Below are positions 1-7,088 of a DNA stretch of 9,362 nt, in pieces. Position 1 is the stretch's first letter; each line of letters starts with the position of its first letter. Under the pieces are notes generated by a model. It ran no database searches. It saw only the letters and a list, made by a program, of their open reading frames with translations, and had not been told where the DNA came from. The DNA comes from Pseudomonas sp. (GTDB lineage: Bacteria; Pseudomonadota; Gammaproteobacteria; Pseudomonadales; Pseudomonadaceae): contig DQAA01000340.1 of NCBI GenBank assembly GCA_003523465.1, positions 1-9,362 of the forward strand, written 5' to 3'. A program made the position numbers and the translations under genes.

Positions 1-17
1 GGGGCTTAAGTTGATGA

Positions 18-137
18 CATTGGACGGGAGGCTGGGCGTACTATGTGTACGATGACGAACTATTTCCGGGAGTATTATTGCAGTTTCAGTACGCGGCTGA
101 TATGCAAGTAAAAACAGTGGTTTTTGCATTGAGATAA
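18..137 (+). pseudogene. Unrecognised 3' coding remnant (39 codons), no usable start
   Basis: An open frame runs from just after a double stop (TGATGA, 12-17) to a TAA at 135-137. It reads as a plausible protein C-terminus, rich in aromatic residues (GGWAYYVYDDELF, then a hydrophobic stretch ending VVFALR). There is no ATG start in frame until codon 29. An ATG at 14 lies in the neighbouring frame and would join this frame through a single-base shift near position 20, so the piece may be the frameshifted end, or the whole, of a small gene. Codon choice (TTA, GTA, AGA, ACA, AAA) is AT-rich, unlike the pst genes. A terminator begins 10 nt after the stop, which supports a real gene end here. I do not recognise the family, and the call rests on frame content alone. 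Confidence 0.3.
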
Positions 138-147
138 CAGATCCTGG

Positions 148-178
148 CCACCATGCTTTTACAGCATGGTGGATTTTT
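148..178 (+). terminator. Rho-independent terminator upstream of the immunity-like gene
   Basis: A perfect 10-bp inverted repeat (CCACCATGCT at 148-157, AGCATGGTGG at 163-172) encloses a 5-nt loop and is followed by A and five T. It would end transcription of whatever gene stops at 137. It also separates that gene from the one starting at 200, although read-through cannot be excluded because I see no convincing promoter between 178 and 200. Confidence 0.8.
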
Positions 179-199
179 ATTAACTAAAGGAGCTTCGAA

Positions 200-1732
200 A
201 TGGAATTCAAGCCAACGCTGGTCGACTACACCCAGGAAGAATTCAAATCCCTGGTCGCGACCATCTGGAACGCCGCCACGGACAAAGGCTCCCAAGCCCG
301 ATTGATCGAGCACTTCGACCAGATCGTCGGCCACCCCTTCGGCGCCGACCTGCTTTTCTATCCCCCCGACCTCGAAACCGGTAACGAACATTCAATAGAA
401 AGTGTCCTGTCGCATGTGCAGCAATGGCACAACACCCAGGGCAAGGCTGCTTTCAAGGATGAGCCTGTGCCCGTGACTTCCACCAAACCACCTGTCCCTT
501 TGAGCCCACAGGAGCGAAAGGTCGAGTCATCACGCAAGAATCTGGAAAAGGTCAACCAGCTCATCGTCGATATCGACAGCGCTGTGCAGTCAGCCAACGA
601 GGCACTCACGCACTTCACCCGGTTGCTGGATCAATGGCGGGCGAAGCCACTCGACGCCCGTTCGATCGCCGAGCATATGCAGGAGATGACCACGCTGGAA
701 ATGGCGCAGTCCGCTGCGGTTCGGGCGATCACTTCCCTGGCGACGCTCAAGCTCAAGGTGCAGTTCGCCAAATCCGACGCGGAACGCAACCTGAGCAGTT
801 CATTTCGCGACCCGGCCATCCAGGCCAGTGTTCTCGAGATCATCCAGCGGGGCAGCGCTCACTATCTGTCATCGCTGGAGGAAATCGATCAACGCCACCA
901 GAAAACCCACACCGACTGCATGCCACTGCTAAAGGCCGCCGAGGAGCACCTTGTCATCCGCCTTGCTGCGCCCGGCGCATCCATCGACAAGACACCGAGC
1001 GTGATGCACGTCTCGGCACGAGACGCGCAGCTTCGTCCGTGCGTGATGTTCGCTGCCGAAAGGACCGTGATGGATGTTCAGCATTTCAATCCAATGAAGA
1101 GGGCGATTCGCTCGGTGGTGGCGGAATATGCCTGGCAAGCGAGTTCTCTGGACGAGCAGCACCCGGGCACTTTTTCCGGCGTCGCCAGTTTCATCTTCGA
1201 TCATTGGAAAGCGCGCGATCGCTATGTCGTCAGCGTGCCGCTGGAGGACCTGATGCCCATCGACGGCCTGGACTGGCAGGCGCTCGCCAATGAAGACGGG
1301 GAGGTCGGGTTGCCCTATCGGTTGTCGACCAGGTCGGCTCCGATGAAGGCCGGCAAGCTCGCTATCGGGCTGACGCAGATTACCGCGCTGGAACAGATCT
1401 GCCTGACCCCCACCGTGGGTGAGCGCATACCGGCGAAGGTCAAGGTCCGCCGGGTAGAAACAACCCCCGCCGGCGATGCCTTCCTTTATACGAAGGCTGA
1501 TCAGGCGCCGCTGGTCATCCGCTGGAGCCGCTCCTGCCCTTTCACGCTGGAGCCACCACCTGCCAGGCGCTCGGTCGCCAGCTACGTTTCCATCCCGCAG
1601 ACGCCGTTGCTCGAGTCTTTCGAGTCCAGTGAAACGCTGCGCTTCGATGATGTGGTCCTGGTGTTTCCCGCAGGCAGCGGATTGCAGCCGCTGTACCTGA
1701 TGTTCAAGGGCGACAGGTCGCTTGCAACATAA
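200..1732 (+). CDS. Colicin/pyocin immunity domain fused to pyocin-S translocation-like domain (no killing domain)
   Basis: The 510-aa product starts at an ATG with a strong Shine-Dalgarno AAGGAG (187-192), 7 nt upstream. Residues 1-87 match the colicin E/S-type pyocin immunity fold (Im2/7/9): a DYT-EEF helix I start, the helix III core GADLLFYP at 48-55 (Im9 has GSDLIYYP, so the first Tyr is Phe here and the second is kept), and the closing W-x5-GK-x2-FK pattern at 76-86. Residues 88-105 are a Pro-rich linker, and ~105-255 look helical/coiled coil. The region from ~265 to 503 resembles the S-type pyocin translocation domain and ends with its hallmark VFPAGSGLQPLY at 488-499. The protein stops 11 residues later, where bacteriocins normally continue into a nuclease or tRNase domain. 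No signal peptide is seen. It may be an immunity protein with an accessory domain, a neutralising decoy, or a truncated bacteriocin. The domain calls are by eye; the function is unknown. Confidence 0.75.
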   Translation: MEFKPTLVDYTQEEFKSLVATIWNAATDKGSQARLIEHFDQIVGHPFGADLLFYPPDLETGNEHSIESVLSHVQQWHNTQGKAAFKDEPVPVTSTKPPVPLSPQERKVESSRKNLEKVNQLIVDIDSAVQSANEALTHFTRLLDQWRAKPLDARSIAEHMQEMTTLEMAQSAAVRAITSLATLKLKVQFAKSDAERNLSSSFRDPAIQASVLEIIQRGSAHYLSSLEEIDQRHQKTHTDCMPLLKAAEEHLVIRLAAPGASIDKTPSVMHVSARDAQLRPCVMFAAERTVMDVQHFNPMKRAIRSVVAEYAWQASSLDEQHPGTFSGVASFIFDHWKARDRYVVSVPLEDLMPIDGLDWQALANEDGEVGLPYRLSTRSAPMKAGKLAIGLTQITALEQICLTPTVGERIPAKVKVRRVETTPAGDAFLYTKADQAPLVIRWSRSCPFTLEPPPARRSVASYVSIPQTPLLESFESSETLRFDDVVLVFPAGSGLQPLYLMFKGDRSLAT

Positions 1733-1800
1733 AAGACGGGGTCGGGATGGACATTGGCTCAAGAATGAGTGCCATTGCAGACTGATGGCCTTTAATCTAA

Positions 1801-1845
1801 TTGTCACAATCGAGTCATAGATTAGTCACACGGCCTAAAGATACT
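1801..1845 (+). promoter_or_regulatory. PhoB box (three half-sites) and -10 of the pstS promoter
   Basis: Three direct half-sites, TTGTCAC (1801-1807), GAGTCAT (1812-1818) and TAGTCAC (1823-1829), carry the GTCA core at exactly 11-bp pitch (1803, 1814, 1825). This is the spacing of the PhoB consensus CTGTCAT-N4-CTGTCAT. GATACT at 1840-1845 matches TATAAT at four of six positions and begins 10 bp after the last half-site, the geometry known for Pho promoters in which PhoB replaces a -35 element. Transcription would start near 1852, giving a leader of about 40 nt before pstS. Phosphate-starvation induction through PhoR/PhoB is inferred from this architecture. Confidence 0.88.
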
Positions 1846-1890
1846 TGGCCCCGATCCATCTCACCCCTGAATTCCTGCTAGGAGCAAGGC

Positions 1891-2889
1891 ATGAAACTGA
1901 AGCGTTTGATGGCGGCCCTGACCTTTGTCGCCGCTGGCGTTGCCACCGCCAATGCGGTTGCCGCTGTTGACCCAGCCATTCCGACCTACACCAAGACCAC
2001 CGGTGTGTCGGGCAACCTCTCCAGCGTTGGTTCCGATACCCTGGCCAACCTGATGACGCTGTGGGCTGAGGCGTACAAGAAAGAGTACCCGAACGTAAAT
2101 ATTCAGATTCAGGCCGCCGGCTCCTCCACCGCGCCACCCGCGCTGACCGAAGGCACCGCCAACCTGGGCCCGATGAGCCGCAAGATGAAGGACGTCGAGC
2201 TGCAGGCTTTCGAGCAGAAGTACGGCTACAAGCCAACCGCCATCCCGGTTGCCGTTGACGCCCTGGCCGTCTTCGTCCACAAGGACAACCCGATCAAAGG
2301 CCTGACCATGGCCCAGGTTGACGCGATCTTCTCGTCGACCCGCCTGTGCGGCGGCAAAGCCGACGTCAAGACCTGGGGCGACCTGGGCGTGACCGGCGAC
2401 CTGGCCAACAAGCCAGTCCAGCTGTTCGGCCGTAACTCGGTATCCGGCACCTACGGCTACTTCAAGGAGGAAGCCCTGTGCAAAGGCGACTTCAAGCCTA
2501 ACGTCAACGAGCAGCCAGGTTCGGCTTCCGTTGTTCAGTCGATCAGCTCCTCGCTGAACGGCATCGGCTACTCCGGCATCGGTTACAAGACCGCTAGCGT
2601 CAAGACCGTAGCCCTGGCCAAGAAAGAAGGCGGCGAGTTCGTTGAAGACAACGAAGCCAACGCCCTGAACGGCACCTACCCGCTGTCGCGCTTCCTGTAC
2701 GTCTACGTCAACAAGGCCCCGAACAAGCCTCTGGCCCCGCTGGAAGCCGAGTTCGTGAAGCTGGTCCTGTCCCAGGCAGGTCAGCAGGTCGTGGTGAAGG
2801 ACGGTTACATCCCGCTGCCGGCCAAAGTGGCCGAGAAAGCCCTGGCTGACCTGGGTCTGACCCACACCGCCGGTGTAGCCAAGAACTAA
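1891..2889 (+). CDS. pstS: Periplasmic phosphate-binding protein PstS
   Basis: This 332-aa protein captures inorganic phosphate in the periplasm and delivers it to the PstCA channel. A Sec signal peptide is clear: a basic start (MKLKR), a hydrophobic core at 7-20, and Ala-rich candidate cleavage sites around 22-25 before VDPAIP. Ligand-loop motifs follow: VGSDT (46-50), AGSSTAPPA (76-84), and R181-NSV-SGT (185-187), which aligns with Arg135/Ser139-Gly140-Thr141 of E. coli PstS. The E. coli ligand Asp56 seems replaced in the LGPMSRK segment (92-98), as in the pseudomonad-type family. Two cysteines (153, 197) could form a disulfide. The start is fixed by AGGAG (1880-1884) and the PhoB promoter just upstream. 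The sequence closely resembles Pseudomonas PstS. It is followed by a hairpin and a terminator, so pstS is probably made in excess over the membrane subunits. Confidence 0.97.
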   Translation: MKLKRLMAALTFVAAGVATANAVAAVDPAIPTYTKTTGVSGNLSSVGSDTLANLMTLWAEAYKKEYPNVNIQIQAAGSSTAPPALTEGTANLGPMSRKMKDVELQAFEQKYGYKPTAIPVAVDALAVFVHKDNPIKGLTMAQVDAIFSSTRLCGGKADVKTWGDLGVTGDLANKPVQLFGRNSVSGTYGYFKEEALCKGDFKPNVNEQPGSASVVQSISSSLNGIGYSGIGYKTASVKTVALAKKEGGEFVEDNEANALNGTYPLSRFLYVYVNKAPNKPLAPLEAEFVKLVLSQAGQQVVVKDGYIPLPAKVAEKALADLGLTHTAGVAKN

Positions 2890-2900
2890 AGTGTGATCTG

Positions 2901-2928
2901 GCGGGGCCCGGAGGATGCCGGGCCCCGC
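2901..2928 (+). repeat. GC-rich hairpin just after pstS, without a T tract
   Basis: A perfect 11-bp inverted repeat (GCGGGGCCCGG at 2901-2911, CCGGGCCCCGC at 2918-2928) closes a 6-nt loop, starting 11 nt after the pstS stop. No run of T follows, so on its own it is a poor intrinsic terminator. Very stable 3' hairpins after binding-protein genes often protect the upstream message from exonucleases, and I infer that role here. Confidence 0.65.
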
Positions 2929-2940
2929 TGCAAATTCCCA

Positions 2941-2977
2941 GTCCGCTGCCAGAGACCTCTTTGCGGCGGGCTTTTTT
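2941..2977 (+). terminator. Rho-independent terminator between pstS and pstC
   Basis: A 9-bp stem with two G-U pairs (GTCCGCTGC at 2941-2949 against GCGGCGGGC at 2963-2971) is followed directly by six T (2972-2977). With the preceding hairpin it should end most pstS transcripts before pstC. The pstC PhoB sites begin at its end. Confidence 0.8.
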
Positions 2978-3022
2978 GCGTCACTGCATTGTCATGTTTC
3001 TGTCATACGGGACCGCTAGGGT
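2978..3022 (+). promoter_or_regulatory. Second PhoB box (three half-sites) and -10, driving pstCAB-phoU
   Basis: Half-sites GCGTCAC (2978-2984), TTGTCAT (2989-2995) and CTGTCAT (3000-3006) carry GTCA at exactly 11-bp pitch (2980, 2991, 3002). The last two form a near-consensus Pho box. TAGGGT (3017-3022) lies 10 bp downstream, in the -10 position, and matches TATAAT at three of six positions. The weak -10 is common in PhoB-dependent promoters. The predicted transcription start falls at about 3029, on the pstC ATG itself. Confidence 0.85.
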
Positions 3023-3028
3023 GTGCGC

Positions 3029-5314
3029 ATGAATGATCTGGCCAACTCCACAATGACCCAAAATTCCCCCGTGCGGATTGACTTCAATACGCCCGAGCTG
3101 CAACGCAAACGCCGCATCCGCGCGCTGAAGGATCGCCTGACCCGCTGGTATGTACTGGTCGGCGGGCTCGCTGTGCTGGCGGCGATTACCCTGATCTTCT
3201 TCTATCTGGCCTATGTGGTCGTGCCCCTGTTCCAGGGCGCCACCTTGACCAGCAAGCAAGCCCTCGAGCCGACCTGGTTGCAGCAGGATGCGGGCAAACC
3301 CCTGATGATCGCCCTTGAAGAGCAGAACCTCGTCGGCATGCGTGTCTCCGACAAGGGCCAGGCCCTGTTCTTCGATACCAAGACCGGCGCCGAGCTCAAG
3401 CGCGTCGATCTGCCCCTGCCGGCAGGCGTCCAGGTGACGTCGATCGGCGCCGACCAGCCGGGCAGCCCGCTGATCGTGCTGGGCCTGTCCAACGGCCAGG
3501 TGCTGGTGTTCCACCACACCTACAAGATCACCTACCCGGACAACAAGAAAACCATCACCCCCGCCATCGACTTCCCGTACGGCCAGGAGCCCATTGCCCT
3601 GGACGACCAGGGTCGCGCGCTGGAGCACGTGAGCGTCAACGTCAACGGCGACAACCTGATGCTCACCGGTTCCGCCGGCGCGCACCTGCAGGTGCTGCAA
3701 CTGAGTCGCTCGGAAAACATGATGACCGGCGAAATCACCAGCGAGCAGAACCGCATCGACCTGCCGCAGATGACCGAACCGGTGAAGCAGATCTTCATCG
3801 ATCCGCGCCAGCAATGGCTGTACGTGATCAACGGTCGCGCCCAGGCCGACGTGTTCAACCTGCGCGAGAAGAGCCTCAACGGTCGCTACAAGCTGGCCGA
3901 AGACGCCAATGTCGAGGTCACCGCCACTGCCCAGCTGGTCGGCGGCATCTCGCTGATCGTCGGGGACTCCAAGGGTGTCCTGGCGCAGTGGTTCATGGCC
4001 CGCGACCCTGATGGCGAGCAGCACCTCAAGCGCATCCGCGACTTCAAGATGGGCGATGCGCCGATCGTGCAGATCGATGCCGAAGAGCGCCGCAAGGGCT
4101 TCATCGTCCTCGACGCCAGCGGCAAGCTCGGCGTGTTCCACAGCACCGCGCACCGTACCCTGCTGGTCGAACAGGCCGTCGACGGCCCGGGCATCCTGGC
4201 CCTGTCGCCACGCGCCAACCGGGTGTTCATCGAGGAAGGCAACAAGCTGCAGCCGCTGACCCTGAAGAACCCGCACCCTGAAGTGTCGTTCAGTGCCCTG
4301 TGGAGCAAGGTCTGGTACGAGAACTACGACGAGCCCAAGTTCGTCTGGCAATCGACCGCTTCCAACACCGACTTCGAACCCAAGCTCAGCCTGTCGCCGC
4401 TGACTTTCGGTACCTTGAAGGCCGCCTTCTACGCAATGATCCTGGCCGCACCGCTGGCCATCGCCGCCGCGATCTACACCGCCTACTTCATGGCTCCGGG
4501 CATGCGCCGCAAGGTCAAGCCGGTGATCGAGCTGATGGAAGCGATGCCGACGGTGATCCTCGGCTTCTTCGCCGGTCTGTTCCTTGCGCCGTACCTTGAA
4601 GGCCACCTGCCGGGCGTGTTCAGTCTGCTGATGCTGCTGCCGCTGGGCATCCTGGTCGCCGGTTTCAGCTGGAGCCGCCTGCCGGAGTCGATCCGCCTGC
4701 GTGTGCCGGATGGCTGGGAGGCCGCGATCCTGATCCCGGTGATCCTCTTCACCGGCTGGTTCGCCCTGTACATGAGCCCGTTCCTGGAGACCTGGTTCTT
4801 TGGCGGCGACATGCGCCTGTGGATCACCAATGACCTCGGCATCACCTATGACCAGCGCAACGCCCTGGTCGTGGGTATCGCCATGGGCTTCGCGGTCATC
4901 CCGAACATCTACTCCATCGCCGAAGACGCCGTGTTCAGCGTGCCGCGCAGCCTGACCCTGGGTTCGCTGGCGCTGGGTGCCACGCCGTGGCAGACCCTGA
5001 CCCGCGTGGTCATCCTGACCGCCAGCCCGGGCATCTTCTCGGCGCTGATGATCGGCATGGGGCGCGCCGTGGGTGAAACCATGATCGTGCTGATGGCCAC
5101 CGGCAACACCCCGGTGATGGAGATGAACCTGTTCGAGGGCATGCGCACCCTGGCGGCCAACGTCGCGGTGGAAATGCCGGAGTCGGAAGTCGGCGGCAGC
5201 CATTACCGCGTGCTGTTCCTGGCGGCGCTGGTGCTCCTGATGTTCACCTTCGTCATGAACACCTTGGCCGAGCTGATTCGCCAGCGTCTGCGCAAGAAAT
5301 ACTCGTCGCTTTGA
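3029..5314 (+). CDS. pstC: Phosphate ABC transporter permease PstC, enlarged pseudomonad form
   Basis: PstC is one half of the inner-membrane phosphate channel and pairs with PstA. At 761 aa it is more than twice E. coli PstC (319 aa). After a basic cytoplasmic start comes TM1 (~40-68). Next is a ~385-residue segment, predicted periplasmic, with repeated beta-propeller/WD40-like strands (such as LIVLGLSNGQVLVF and FIVLDASGKLGVF). The permease core begins at ~455 with TM helices up to ~752. The EAA coupling loop, which docks on PstB, is at 632-662 (EDAVFSVPRSL...LALGATPW). I prefer the ATG at 3029 (product MNDLANSTMTQ), preceded by a weak AGGG at 3018-3021. A GTG at 3023 and an ATG at 3053 are alternatives; 3053 has no visible ribosome site. 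The gene sits directly on its own PhoB promoter, and pstA follows after 18 nt. Confidence 0.95.
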   Translation: MNDLANSTMTQNSPVRIDFNTPELQRKRRIRALKDRLTRWYVLVGGLAVLAAITLIFFYLAYVVVPLFQGATLTSKQALEPTWLQQDAGKPLMIALEEQNLVGMRVSDKGQALFFDTKTGAELKRVDLPLPAGVQVTSIGADQPGSPLIVLGLSNGQVLVFHHTYKITYPDNKKTITPAIDFPYGQEPIALDDQGRALEHVSVNVNGDNLMLTGSAGAHLQVLQLSRSENMMTGEITSEQNRIDLPQMTEPVKQIFIDPRQQWLYVINGRAQADVFNLREKSLNGRYKLAEDANVEVTATAQLVGGISLIVGDSKGVLAQWFMARDPDGEQHLKRIRDFKMGDAPIVQIDAEERRKGFIVLDASGKLGVFHSTAHRTLLVEQAVDGPGILALSPRANRVFIEEGNKLQPLTLKNPHPEVSFSALWSKVWYENYDEPKFVWQSTASNTDFEPKLSLSPLTFGTLKAAFYAMILAAPLAIAAAIYTAYFMAPGMRRKVKPVIELMEAMPTVILGFFAGLFLAPYLEGHLPGVFSLLMLLPLGILVAGFSWSRLPESIRLRVPDGWEAAILIPVILFTGWFALYMSPFLETWFFGGDMRLWITNDLGITYDQRNALVVGIAMGFAVIPNIYSIAEDAVFSVPRSLTLGSLALGATPWQTLTRVVILTASPGIFSALMIGMGRAVGETMIVLMATGNTPVMEMNLFEGMRTLAANVAVEMPESEVGGSHYRVLFLAALVLLMFTFVMNTLAELIRQRLRKKYSSL

Positions 5315-5332
5315 TAGAGAAGGTAGCGATCC

Positions 5333-7003
5333 GTGAAAAAGGATTCCCTTAAAAGCTGGTTCAAGAGCGGCGCCCCGGGTGTATGGGTCAGCGGTGGCGC
5401 GGTCGCCGTCGCGGTCATCATGACCATCGGCCTGCTTGCCGTAATCGCCGTCCGCGGCCTGGGCCACTTCTGGCCGGCCGACCTGATCCAGGCCAGCTAC
5501 AACGTGCCGGGCCAGCCCGCGCATGTGGTGGTCGGCGAAGTGGTGCAAAAGGAAGAAGTGCCCCGTGCCCGCCTGAAAGGTGCCGGCCTGCCGGTGCCGG
5601 ATGATGGTCCGGAGTTCATGACCCGCGAGCTGATCAAGGTCGGCAACCGCGACCTGAACGGCAGCGACTTCACCTGGGTCGTCGGCGACTGGCTGGTGGA
5701 CGAGCAGCGTCCGACCGACCTGATCGCCCTGGAGCGCCGCGAGTGGGGCAACTTCTACGGCTACCTGGTCAGCGTCAAGGAAAACGGCAAGGTCATCGCC
5801 GAAGGCCCTGCGGCCTGGAATGAACTGCAGACCCGCCTGGCCCGCGCCGACAAGCTGGCCAGCGACCTGCAGACCCTCGAAAAGAAAGACATCGGCGCCA
5901 TCAACCACGGCCTCGAACGTCTGCGCCTGCACGGCCGCAAGCTGGAACTGGAAGGCAAGCTGGACGCCGCCGCCCAGGCCGATATCGAATCCGAGCGCGC
6001 CGAGCTGAACAACCGCTACAAGGCAATCGAGGATCGCCTGGGTTCCCTGCACCAGGACTTCTCCCGCGACTCGATGGTTGCCCGCGACGGCAACGGTCGT
6101 GAAGTCGAGATCAACCTGAGCAAGGTGGTGCATGCCTACCAGCCAAACGGCATGGGCCTGGTCACCAAGATGGGCGTGTACTTCGCCAAGGTCTGGGAAT
6201 TCCTCAGCGACGACCCGCGTGAAGCCAACACCGAGGGCGGTATCTTCCCGGCCATCTTCGGCACCGTGATGATGACCCTGATCATGGCCGTGATCGTTAC
6301 CCCGTTCGGCGTACTCGCGGCCGTCTACCTGCGCGAATACGCTCGCCAGGGCCCGGTGACCCGCCTGATCCGCATCGCGGTGAACAACCTGGCCGGCGTT
6401 CCGGCGATCGTCTACGGCGTGTTCGGTCTGGGCTTCTTCGTCTACGTGCTGGGTGGCTCGCTCGACCGGCTGTTCTTCCCCGAATCGCTGCCGGCGCCGA
6501 CACTCGGTACTCCGGGCCTGCTCTGGGCTTCGCTGACCCTGGCACTGCTGGCGGTGCCGGTAGTGATCGTCGCCACCGAGGAAGGCCTGGCGCGGATTCC
6601 GCGGACCGTGCGCGAGGGCTCCCTGGCCCTGGGCGCGACCAAGGCCGAGACCCTGTGGAAGATCGTGTTGCCGATGGCCAGTCCGGCCATGATGACCGGC
6701 ATGATCCTCGCCGTGGCCCGTGCCGCCGGCGAAGTGGCGCCGCTGATGCTGGTGGGCGTGGTGAAACTGGCGCCGTCGCTGCCGGTGGACGGCAACTACC
6801 CGTACCTGCACCTGGACCAGAAGATCATGCACCTGGGCTTCCACATCTATGACGTCGGCTTCCAGAGCCCGAACGTCGAGGCGGCCCGCCCGCTGGTGTA
6901 CGCCACCGCGCTGCTGCTGGTGCTGGTGATCGCCACCCTGAACCTGTCGGCCGTGTGGATCCGCAACCACCTGCGCGAGAAGTACAAGGCGCTGGACAGC
7001 TGA
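5333..7003 (+). CDS. pstA: Phosphate ABC transporter permease PstA, enlarged pseudomonad form
   Basis: PstA is the partner channel subunit to PstC. At 556 aa it is nearly twice E. coli PstA (296 aa), because of an N-terminal region of the DUF3333 type found in proteobacterial PstA. TM1 is at ~17-42. A predicted periplasmic stretch of ~260 residues follows, containing a charged, Leu-spaced coiled-coil segment at ~160-245. The permease core spans ~305-545, with the EAA loop at 416-447 (EEGLARIPRTVREG...LGATKAETLWKIVLP) for docking to PstB. Translation starts at GTG 5333, supported by AGAAGG (5318-5323) and the short 18-nt gap to pstC; no ATG lies nearby in frame. It is co-transcribed with pstC. 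An 85-nt gap with a hairpin separates it from pstB. Confidence 0.95.
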   Translation: MKKDSLKSWFKSGAPGVWVSGGAVAVAVIMTIGLLAVIAVRGLGHFWPADLIQASYNVPGQPAHVVVGEVVQKEEVPRARLKGAGLPVPDDGPEFMTRELIKVGNRDLNGSDFTWVVGDWLVDEQRPTDLIALERREWGNFYGYLVSVKENGKVIAEGPAAWNELQTRLARADKLASDLQTLEKKDIGAINHGLERLRLHGRKLELEGKLDAAAQADIESERAELNNRYKAIEDRLGSLHQDFSRDSMVARDGNGREVEINLSKVVHAYQPNGMGLVTKMGVYFAKVWEFLSDDPREANTEGGIFPAIFGTVMMTLIMAVIVTPFGVLAAVYLREYARQGPVTRLIRIAVNNLAGVPAIVYGVFGLGFFVYVLGGSLDRLFFPESLPAPTLGTPGLLWASLTLALLAVPVVIVATEEGLARIPRTVREGSLALGATKAETLWKIVLPMASPAMMTGMILAVARAAGEVAPLMLVGVVKLAPSLPVDGNYPYLHLDQKIMHLGFHIYDVGFQSPNVEAARPLVYATALLLVLVIATLNLSAVWIRNHLREKYKALDS

Positions 7004-7025
7004 TCGGCAACCTTCTTTTGCAAGC

Positions 7026-7051
7026 GCCGCCCGTGTCCAATCCCGGGCGGC
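7026..7051 (+). repeat. Hairpin in the pstA-pstB gap
   Basis: A perfect 8-bp inverted repeat (GCCGCCCG at 7026-7033, CGGGCGGC at 7044-7051) encloses a 10-nt loop. No T tract follows, so it is not a standard terminator. It could set the pstB:pstCA ratio by pausing or by stabilising the mRNA, but this is inference. Confidence 0.55.
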
Positions 7052-7088
7052 CCGATGAAACGAAATTGATAGCGTATGGAGTCTGACC

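Noticed and set aside
78..106. TTGCAG ... TATGCA as a promoter for the immunity-fusion gene
   Set aside because: Matches are poor (about 4/6 and 3/6), and the terminator at 148-178 lies between it and the gene.
634..1293. A 219-codon + strand frame inside the immunity-fusion gene
   Set aside because: It overlaps the 510-aa gene in another frame, has an Arg/Gly/Pro-rich composition and no ribosome binding site.
1771..1789. GCCAT/ATGGC inverted repeat as a terminator for the 510-aa gene
   Set aside because: Only 5 bp with a 9-nt loop and no proper T tract, so it is too weak to call.
929..1807. A 292-codon - strand frame opposite the immunity-fusion gene
   Set aside because: It is antisense to a gene with recognisable domains, has no recognisable protein pattern of its own, and its start would lie in the pstS PhoB box.
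3023..3028. GTG at 3023 as the pstC start
   Set aside because: It lies directly after the predicted -10 and before the predicted transcription start, and it adds only two residues. ATG 3029 fits PstC proteins better.
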